A DNA stretch of 64,000 nucleotides from Maratus speciosus. Its lineage: Eukaryota > Arthropoda > Arachnida > Araneae > Salticidae. Below, piece after piece: positions 56,858 through 64,000 of this stretch (the stretch's first letter is position 1; every line of letters starts with the position of its first letter). The notes under the pieces were generated by a model. That model did no database searches and was not told the origin of the DNA. It saw only the letters and a list, made by a program, of their open reading frames with translations. The DNA is taken from the NCBI GenBank assembly GCA_963932465.1, contig OZ010792.1, forward strand, positions 281,215,836-281,279,835, read 5' to 3'. The translations under genes and the position numbers were made by a program.

Positions 56858-58174
56858 CAGTCGTGGAAAAAAAAAGTAAACACCCCCTACTAACTCCTCA
56901 ACAAATCATCATAGAAGAAAGTGACTGGTACCGAACGATTGGAAATAAAGTCTACTTTTAAATGATGTATATAAACTTTTCTTAGGGGGTCATCTACATA
57001 TTAAAACGAATCCAAACTTCATTTTTTTCAATGGCAATACCCAATTTTAACGAGATATTTCAAATCTTCGGTTCAAACTATGCCTAGACACCAAATTTCA
57101 AGTCATTTGAATGATAAGTTTTTGAATTATAAACATTCAAAATTTAGTGCTTCTAATGTTAAATTATATTTTCATATTTTTATTTATATCTCCCGAAATT
57201 ATGCTCCTAATGTGCTAATTTTTTTTGTGGTAATAATACTAATATACCCAAACATAAATAAGCTGAATTTGCAATTTTTATAATTTTATGATATGAATTA
57301 TGAAATTAATATTCGAAAAAATTATGAATTGCAACCTACAATTTTTTTGATGGATTTAGATTTATTAAGTACTGCTTTATGGAAATTCAAAAATTTCACG
57401 TTTTTCTTCCAAGTAGTTTACAAATTATGCTTAAAAAACGGCAAAATGATGGTTTAAGGGGCCGTCTATGATGGAGCCCCACCAGTGGCCGAGAGGTTCT
57501 GCTCTCGAAGCTGGTAGACGGGAGGTGCTGGGTTCGATCCCTATCGCGCCCGTCGGCCTAATCGTTCGGAGTTTTCGTGGTTTTCTTCGAACCTTGGATT
57601 TCCAAGCGTTAATACGGGTTAGGTTCCCTTAGAAAGACCCCCACGAAGGGCACTCCCTTCCCGGGCCTATATCCCTCGCGCAGATAATTGGCCGTCAAAA
57701 ATCAACCAACCAACCGTCTATGATGGAAGTGAGTAGACATTTTGAAATTTATTCTGCCGTACTGTAATCTAACACGCTTCATTGGCTCCTTGAGTGGCGC
57801 TTAAGGTGCCTTGATCAAGGAAGCTGCTCTCTCGGTTAACAATCCAGTACGGAACTTCAATTTGGATACAGCCCTTAAAATACGATCGTTTTAAAATAAT
57901 TAATTTCTCGGAAACTTATGGTACGAATTGCATAAAAATTCGTTTTTAGGTTAATTGAAGGGTGTAGAGTTCATTTATGCTGTCAGAATTGGGTACTGCT
58001 ATTGAAAAAAACAAAGTTATGGTTCGTTTTAATATGCAGGTGGCTCCTAAGCAAATTTTATATACATCATTTAAAAGTAGACTTTATTTCCAATCGTTCG
58101 GTACCAGTAACTTTCTTCTACGATAATTTGTTGAGGAGTTAGTAGGGGGTGTTTACTTTTTTTTCCCACGACTG
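56858..58174. mobile_element. Tc1-like MITE with long TIRs
   Basis: CAGTCGTGGAAAAAAAAAGT on the left pairs with the right end, which runs GTTTACTTTTTTTTCCC and then ACGACTG. TA lies at 56856-56857 and 58175-58176. TIRs extend at least 200 bp (CCTACTAACTCCTCAACAAA, AAATGATGTATATAAA). It matches the element at 60469-63320 and the old copy at 3405-7233. There is no transposase. The SINE at 57476-57713 sits inside. Confidence 0.9.
57476..57713 (+). repeat. tRNA-derived SINE, copy 2
   Basis: Perfect 14-bp target duplications CCGTCTATGATGGA lie at 57462-57475 and 57714-57727. The head CCAGTGGCCGAGAGGTTCTG (A-box-like) and GCTGGGTTCGATCCC (B box) are followed by a ~160-bp body shared with the copy at 35116-35355 and a CCAA tail. 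The head resembles a class II tRNA. An intact duplication suggests a fairly recent insertion. Confidence 0.93.
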
Positions 58175-58181
58175 TACATGC

Positions 58182-58440
58182 TCAAAGAAATTGCTCAAAA
58201 GATCTCTCGCCAGCTGTAATGTACGCTTCACACTTGTGGGATAGCAACTGACCCACATTTGCGAAGACACCGAGCATTTCCCGAATATCGCCGGCAACAA
58301 CGGCAATCCGGGGGACTAGATCCATATAGGTTTCAATAGGGTACTCGTAGTTTAGGCTTTTCATACGACCCCACAGGAAAAAAATAGAAACACGAGAGAT
58401 CCGGAGATCTTGGTGGCCAAACTATGGGAAAAATCCATCG
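58182..58440 (-). pseudogene. Mariner-like transposase, C-terminal remnant
   Basis: On the minus strand, from about 58440 to 58182, the frame reads WPPRSPDLS, which holds the third catalytic Asp, then FYFF. After a frameshift it continues MKSLNYEYPIETYMDLV, then AVVAGDIREMLGVFANV, CEAYITAG and SFEQFL, followed by a stop. This is the C-terminus of a DDE transposase type that is common in spider genomes. The rest of the gene, including the DNA-binding domain and the first two catalytic Asp residues, is absent, replaced by the nested Tc1-like element. It belonged to the element at 56654-58575 and is inactive. Confidence 0.82.
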
Positions 58441-58576
58441 CCCTGTGACAGTGGAAAACTACTTTTTAACTTCTCACCTCTTGCGTTCCGAACATACATT
58501 CTATGGCGAAATTCGCTCGTGTAGCTGCGTTCTATCACCCCATAAAGTTTTGCCTACTTTCTCAGATACACCCTGT

Positions 58577-58577
<1 letters not shown>

Positions 58578-58613
<36 letters not shown>

Positions 58614-59226
58614 ACCATTATAGAATATTACAATTCATCATCAATATTAAATAAAATTTATAAATTGAGTATCAAGACATGATACAAACATATTATATTT
58701 TGATCAGCAATTATTAAAATAACGTTACAATAATGGATTTTTTAAAAACTAGATCGAATCACTTATAAATGAAGTATTAAAAAATTATAACACTTAAAAT
58801 TGGCGAAAGGTCAATATTAACAGAAAGGTGAATGCATAAAAAGAATAAATAAATAAAGATAAATATGTGGGAAATCATAAATATTTGAAATAATTTGTCA
58901 AGCTATTTGTAACTAAAAAACATTTTAACTAGTGAAAAGAAAGGGACCAGAAAAAATGAATCATTGACAGCACTATTAAATCCATTCTACGAAAAGTAGG
59001 ATCTCAAAATACATAAACTCAATAAGAAAAATAACAAAATGAATGCAAAATGGGAGAACATAAGCGGTTGCTTATTATTTCTACTTCAGTAATTAACCGT
59101 ATTTTACTTATGATATGGTAATACTGCCCTTAAAAACGAGTTACGAATCATAAGTTCCATTTTTATTCATGATGTTCTCCCTTTCTGCATTCATTTTGTT
59201 ATTTTTTCTTATATATATATATATAT
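58578..59226. other. Intergenic DNA after a (CA)n(TA)n microsatellite
   Basis: The microsatellite at about 58576-58612 is followed by ATAACCATTA, the start of the dispersed repeat seen at 11225 and 51890. The rest is AT-rich with no gene. The hAT MITE at 59227 begins within another TA run. Confidence 0.5.
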
Positions 59227-59471
59227 CAGTGGCGTGGCGTCCGGTCATCGCTGGATGCGGCGATGACCAAGCAATATTTTAAAACTCTTAATAAGCTTTT
59301 AAAACTCTACGATCCAGTTTTAGCAGAACATTTGGAGTTCATGTATAAGTGAAGGTAAGATTTAAAGTTTCTTTTTTGAACATTCAACCATCGAATTTTA
59401 GAGTTAATAATTTTTCACCACAAACTTAAATAATTGCGATGACCGCCGAAAATTTTCACGCCACGCCACTG
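59227..59471. mobile_element. 245-bp hAT MITE with a transposase fragment
   Basis: CAGTGGCGTGGCGTCCGG pairs with TTTTCACGCCACGCCACTG, and GGTCATCGC pairs with GCGATGACC. ATATATAT on both sides can be an 8-bp target duplication, although it lies in a TA run and is not decisive. At about 59268-59352 a frame reads KQYFKTLNKLLKLYDPVLAE, then HLEFMYK and a stop. This resembles the DPVL-EHL region of hAT transposases with a TTF-type zinc finger. The element is therefore an extreme internal deletion of a hAT transposon. Confidence 0.75.
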
Positions 59472-60468
59472 ATATATATATATATATATATATAATACCT
59501 TTGAATCAAAATTTATCTTACAAGTTCATATAACGATGTTAATCAAAATTCTTAATGAAGATGGCATGTAATAATATAATATAATACATTAATTTTTTTA
59601 GAAAAAAAATATTAAAGTAAAGTTAATCGGCACACAGAACCCATAAATCTCAAAATATCGAAAAAACCAAACAGTTTAACATTATAATATCGGAAATCTT
59701 ATAAAATAGTTAAATAGACAGACAGATAAATTCTTAACGCTTATAACACAAAACCTTTTTGTAACTGATTCTATCACGAAACAATTGTCGAAGAAATTGA
59801 AGTTAAAATACTTTATACAAAAAGGTGTAATATACCATAAAAAAATTCTGGCATAAGATATTTCAAAATATCATTAATTTTAAGTACCGGATTATTCAGA
59901 AAATAAATTATACTAGCTCCACAATATATAAACTATTAAAGAGTTGCGTTACTTTAGTAAACAAACAATGACATGCATTGTATGTGTAAATCATTGTTTA
60001 CCTTTTCGCAAAATACATTTTTTACATATTTAGGTACACTTTTTTAATAAAGAGAAATTCGAAAATTTTCATGCTTATATAGTTACTTTATTTATTATTA
60101 TTATTATTATTGTAGTTATTTTGAACGATCTAAAATTATGAATCTAATTATACAGTATTTTATAAGATATACAAGAAAATATTATTTATTTCTCTATAAT
60201 TTTCTGGATGTTTCAGTAATTATTTATTATATTAACTTCTTTATGGGGAAAAATATATTGTTAAATGGTATGTTTTCTACTCGCATCAACCTTTTCTAAA
60301 TTCGGGGAAGTTGTTTGCAATAATTTTTTGGAAAATATACTTAATGACTTATAGTCATAAACAATTAACTAAAAAAAATAACGCTTACATTAAATAAAAT
60401 TATATACGTAACATTTTTTTTTTTTTTTTTTTTTTTTTTTGTATATAAGCTAAAATACATCTAAAGTA
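59472..60468. other. AT-rich intergenic DNA
   Basis: No gene. Contains ATT repeats near 60095-60111 and a T run at about 60414-60440 next to the Tc1-like element. Confidence 0.45.
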
Positions 60469-61492
60469 CAGTCGTGGGGGAAAAAAGTAAACAACCCTTA
60501 CTAACTCTGCAAAATATTATCGTAGAAAAAAGTTATTGGTACCACCAGTTTGGCAATAAAGTCTACTTTTAAATGATGTATATAAAATTTGCTTAGGGGG
60601 CCATATACATAATAAAACGAACCATAACTTTGCTTTTTTCAATAGCAGTACAAAATTCTGACAGCATAAATGAACTATACACCTTTCAATTAGCCTAAAC
60701 ACAAATTTTTATGCAATTCGCACGATAAATTTCTGAGAAATTATTTTAAAACGAGCGTGCTTTAGGGGCTTTATCCAAATTGAAGTTCGGTACTCGATTG
60801 TTGACCGAGAGAGCCCCCTTCTCGATCAAGGCAACTTAAGCGTCTCTCAAGCAGCTATTGCAGACTGCTATATTACAGAATAGCATAAGAAATTTCGAAA
60901 TAATCTAGTCCTATCATAGATTAACCATCATACTTAAACCATCATTTTGCAGTTTTTTAAGCATAATTTGAAAACTACGTGGAAGAAAAATGTGAAATTT
61001 TGGATTTCCGTAAAGCAGGACTTAATAAATGTAAATCCATCAAAAAAATTGTAGGTTGCAATTCAAAATTTTTTCGAATATTAATTTCATAATTTATAAT
61101 TCAAATCACAAAATTATAAAAATTGCAAATTCAATGTATTTATGTTTGGGTATTTTAGTATTATTCCTACGCAAAAAATTAGCGCATTAAGAGTATAATT
61201 TCAGGAGATAGTAATAAAAATATGAAAATGTAATTTAACATTAGAAGCACTAAATTTTGAATGTTTATAATTCAGAAAACTTATCATTCAAATGACTTGA
61301 AATTTGGTGTCTAGACACAGTTTGAACCGACGATTACAAATATCTTGTTAAAATTGGGTATTACCATTGAAAAAAATTAAGTTTGGGTTCGTTTTAATAT
61401 GTAGATGGCCCCCTAAGCAAATTTTATATACATAATTTAAAAGTAGACTTTATTTCCTATCATTCGGTACCAGTAACTTTCTTCTACGATAA

Positions 61493-63268
61493 CACAAGCC
61501 TGCGATGAAAAAATTGCCGGTAAAGTAAGTGGTATTTTTTATAGTTTTTTGGATACTGATTACTAGAAAAATAATGAAAAAATTCCATCACGTACAGTTT
61601 CATCACAAATCGCAATCTATTTTTTTATGAATTTAGTATATTTCGGACCAAAAATTATTATTTATATGAGTTTGATAAATAAATTTATGGACTTAAAATA
61701 GTAAATTGATGCATTAAACTAATAAAAAAGAAAGAAGAAACTGTTTCAATACAGAATATTTCTCTTAATTGGTAAACTGCCTATATAATACAATATTCAA
61801 AACAGAGGAAACCAGTTGAAATCGGATCTCTCCTGCTTGCAGGTGTCTGCTCGCCACCCCTTCTTCACACCCCTTTTTACTGACATAATTTCTGTTCCTG
61901 AATCAGTGTCTTTCTTTACTCTGTGTTGTACAGATATGTTTTTATTCCGACCTGTGAATTATAAGTTATAGTAATAATTATTACTTCTAGTTTTTGCTGC
62001 ATTAGGGAACATGGCTTCCAGAGGATGTGCTGATTCACCGAATTATTTCTGCTATATTTGTGGTAACATTACTGTGAAAAAACAACAAAGAAGCATTTCA
62101 GATTATGTAAAAAAGTGTATTTCGCTTTATTTTGGCATGAAATTGGGCGATCAAGACAAACCTTGGGCTCCACACAAAGTTTGTCCTATTTGTGTAGAAG
62201 AATTAAGACAATAATTTCAAAGTAAAAAGAAATCTTTTCGGTTTGGTATACCAACGGTTTGGAGAGAACCTAAAATCACAGTGATGATCGCCATTTTTGT
62301 TTTTGCAATGTGAAAGGTTTCAATTTAAAGAACAAAAAGGAAATATTTTATCCCGACATTCTGTCTGCGATACGTCCTCTCCCTCATGGACCTAGTAAAG
62401 GAAAAAGTCTTATTGATTCAAAAAAGTGTTACTTCCACAGCTTCATATAAAATTAGGTCTTATGAAACAATTTGTTAAGGCTTTACCAAAAGAAGTTGAA
62501 TGTTTGAAATACCTGTGTGAGCAGTTTATCCGAAGTTTATCCGAAGCAAAACTGAAGGAAGGTGTGTTTGTAGGACCAGACATCAGGAAAATGATGAAAG
62601 ATGAAAATTTTGAAAATAAAAGGAAAACAAACGAATGAAAATCCAGAAAAATTTCCAAACTAGTTATTACTAGGTTTCTTGGCAACAAAAAGGACACAAA
62701 CTACAAATCTATTGTACAACAGATGGTAAAAACTTTCAAGATTTTAAGGTGTAATATGAGCTTAAAAGTTCATTTTCTCGATTCACACCTAGACTGATTT
62801 CCTGAAAATTTAGATGCAATTAGTGAGGAACAAGGTGAAAGATTTCACCAGGATATAAAGAAAATAGAGAGGCGATATCAAGGCAAAAGGAATGTTAGCA
62901 TGAGAGCCGACTACTGCTGGATGCTACAAAGGGACAATCTCTGCAAAGTTCACAATAGGAAAAGTGGCAAAAAAACTTTTGATGTAAAGAAAAAACATTA
63001 CTCTAAGGACTTATAACCTTCTACATATATTTAACTATTACTTGAACTCAGATATAAATGTAATTTATGTGGATTTATAAATAAATGAAATGTTAAAGTT
63101 TCGTGATTTAAGATTTTTCTTTAAAAATATGCAATCATTTTGCGAAAAATCTTTACGTGATAGAAAAAAATGGATTTCATTTTCGGAATCAGCACTGAAA
63201 AATACATAAAAATTAGTTATCAAAACTAATGCAATTTTCAAAAAGTATTTTTTTTTTTCAGGTCTGTG
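61493..63268 (+). mobile_element. 1,776-bp TIR element of an unnamed arthropod family
   Basis: Start CACAAGCCTG and end CAGGTCTGTG are inverted. The empty site, known from 58120 (ACGATAATTTGTTG), shows a 3-bp duplication TAA (61490-61492 and 63269-63271). It carries the broken gene at 62011-63015. A CAC start with a 3-bp duplication would fit a CACTA-like element, and TAA would fit PIF/Harbinger. The protein is not decisive by eye, so the superfamily stays open. Confidence 0.8.
62011..63015 (+). pseudogene. Broken, internally deleted gene of a widespread arthropod family
   Basis: I recognise the family, not the function: many arthropod genomes hold numerous copies annotated only as uncharacterized. 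The ATG at 62011 opens 67 codons with two Cys pairs (CYICG near residue 14, CPICVEEL near residue 58) and LYFGMKLGDQDKPWAPHKVC. After a TAA at 62212 the frame continues RFGIPTVWREPK, then shifts to HFCFCNVKGFNLKNKKEI, YPDILSAIRPLPHGP and, in another frame, VLLPQLHIKLGLMKQFVKAL at about 62430. The last part reads EGVFVGPDIRKMM, VHFLDSHLD, a stop, ISEEQGERFHQDIKK, YQGKRNVSMRADYCW and a final stop at 63015. Relatives have a few hundred residues between PHGP and LLPQLHIKL that are missing here. The position inside a TIR element suggests the family is transposon-encoded. Confidence 0.8.
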
Positions 63269-63322
63269 TAATTTGTTGAGGAGTTAGTAGGAGATGTTTA
63301 CTTTTTTTCCCCCACGACTGTA

Positions 63323-63852
63323 CCTTAACACATATAAAAAAAATTACTTGTTTTAAACATCATGTTAAACCTTCTTCGTTAACACTTCGTACTCTTAAAT
63401 ATTTTTAGTATTACTGCCATTAAATAAGAATAATCCGCGGAATTTTATAGCTTACAAGTTTTAATGAAAATAATTTTAAGAAATTAAATCAAATTACTTC
63501 TTTGTTTCACAAAATACTAAATAATTATTTCCTTACTTTACAAAATATACAAAAATAATTTACAGTAATTTGCAGCCAAAGAAAAATTTCAGAAACAAAT
63601 AATTATTTAAATTAAAGAGATGGGAATAAAACGCGACTTTCAAAAAAGAATTGCTAACGCCCTGACGCAAAGCCTTATTGAATTTGATTTTACTACAGTT
63701 TATGTCTTCATAAAACCAATGAAACGTTATAACAAAAAGAGCTCAAGTTCTTATATATTCTTTAAAGAGATTTGGGAATATCTATTTCAAAATACCATTA
63801 AGTCAAAAAATATTCTGGTGTACAATAAGTGAATTTTATTTTTGAAGACATG
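63323..63852. other. AT-rich intergenic DNA
   Basis: No repeat boundary is seen. A 70-codon plus-strand frame at 63620-63832 starts MGIKRDFQKRIANALTQ. It has unremarkable composition for AT-rich DNA and matches nothing I know, so no gene is called. Confidence 0.35.
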
Positions 63853-64000
63853 CACTCTAAATTAAAATGTCTGAAATTCAGACACTTAAGTGTCTGAAAT
63901 GGAGTGTTCAATTTTCAGACATTTTAAAATGTCTGAATTTTTTCAGACACTTTTTGCGTCTGAATTTCAGACACTTCAAACGTCTGAATCGCATCCATTT
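63853..64000. mobile_element. Left part of a CACT-type hairpin MITE, cut by the window edge
   Basis: Begins CACTCTAAATTAAAATG and contains alternating TGTCTGAA and TTCAGACA words at least seven times, which fold on each other. The other end lies outside the window. Confidence 0.5.

Larger units (their letters stand above)
56654..58575 (-). mobile_element. Mariner-like transposon with nested insertions
   Basis: The left end CAGGATGTATCTGAAAAAGG and right end CTTTCTCAGATACACCCTG are inverted between TA at 56652-56653 and 58576-58577. Homology extends about 130 bp inwards (TAGAACGCAGCTA, GTGAGAAGTTAAAA). A C-terminal transposase remnant lies at 58182-58440 on the minus strand. The middle is replaced by a Tc1-like element at 56858-58174. 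A (CA)n(TA)n microsatellite with the ATAACCATTA repeat abuts its right side. Confidence 0.88.
60469..63320. mobile_element. Tc1-like MITE split by another transposon
   Basis: CAGTCGTGGGGGAAAAAAGT on the left pairs with ACTTTTTTTCCCCCACGACTG (21 bases including the terminal G), split as ACTTTTTTTCCCCC and ACGACTG. TA lies at 60467-60468 and 63321-63322. Sequence matches 56858-58174 up to CTTCTACGATAA at 61492 and resumes with TAATTTGTTGAGGAG at 63269. The 1,776 bp between is a separate element. Confidence 0.9.

Noticed and set aside
63620..63832. 70-codon frame starting MGIKRDFQKR
   Set aside because: No motif, and it is surrounded by AT-rich DNA. Not distinguishable from chance.
1..64000. 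CRISPR array, operons, prophage or ribosomal RNA genes
   Set aside because: Tandem repeats here are long, uneven and AT-rich without spacer logic. No prokaryotic gene packing or rRNA signature is present.

Overview
The window looks like eukaryotic, AT-rich (clearly more than two thirds A+T by eye) intergenic DNA from an arthropod, most likely an arachnid such as a spider. The taxon is an inference. It rests on transposase relics that resemble families I know from arthropod and spider genomes, on the lack of any operon-like gene packing, and on the density of terminal-inverted-repeat (TIR) elements, tRNA-derived SINEs and microsatellites. I see no host gene that I can name. The only long open reading frame (about 46.5-48.4 kb) is a transposase.

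Layout. 1-2.8 kb: a satellite of ~1.23-kb units built from diverged ~0.36-kb monomers. 3.4-10.1 kb: a large inverted repeat made of two opposed copies of one dispersed element (here called X) around a split Tc1-like element and a tRNA-like repeat. 10.5-18.2 kb: duplicated arms around a TTAA-flanked MITE that is split by a 5.3-kb fold-back complex of ~327-bp repeats in both orientations. 18.6-24.2 kb: two tandem arrays (~385 bp and ~225 bp), each interrupted by a DNA transposon, one of them a decayed IS630/Tc1-like element. 24.2-38.5 kb: the least repetitive part, with small hairpin MITEs, one tRNA-derived SINE, a ~174-bp tandem array split by a tRNA-like element, and one plausible coding exon on the minus strand. 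38.5-40.3 kb: a hAT-type MITE and a truncated mariner.

44.9-49.8 kb is the core of the window. A TA-flanked MITE contains a TTAA-flanked MITE, which contains a complete 3,445-bp Transib element. The Transib copy has a 5-bp CGTCG target duplication, termini that begin CACTGTG and CACAGTG, a short first exon, and a long second exon coding for a RAG1-like transposase. All visible catalytic and zinc-binding residues are present, but one in-frame TAA interrupts the N-terminal part.

49.8-64 kb: a third X copy, a ~1.2-kb repeat family, a three-level nest (SINE inside a Tc1-like element inside a mariner-like element), a 245-bp hAT MITE that keeps a transposase fragment, and a Tc1-like element split by a 1.78-kb TIR element. 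The latter carries a decayed member of a protein family that is common but unnamed in arthropods.

The genes do not form a pathway. What the window records is a layered insertion history, with the Transib copy the best preserved. All repeat boundaries were read by eye from matching termini and target duplications. Boundaries given without such evidence are approximate.
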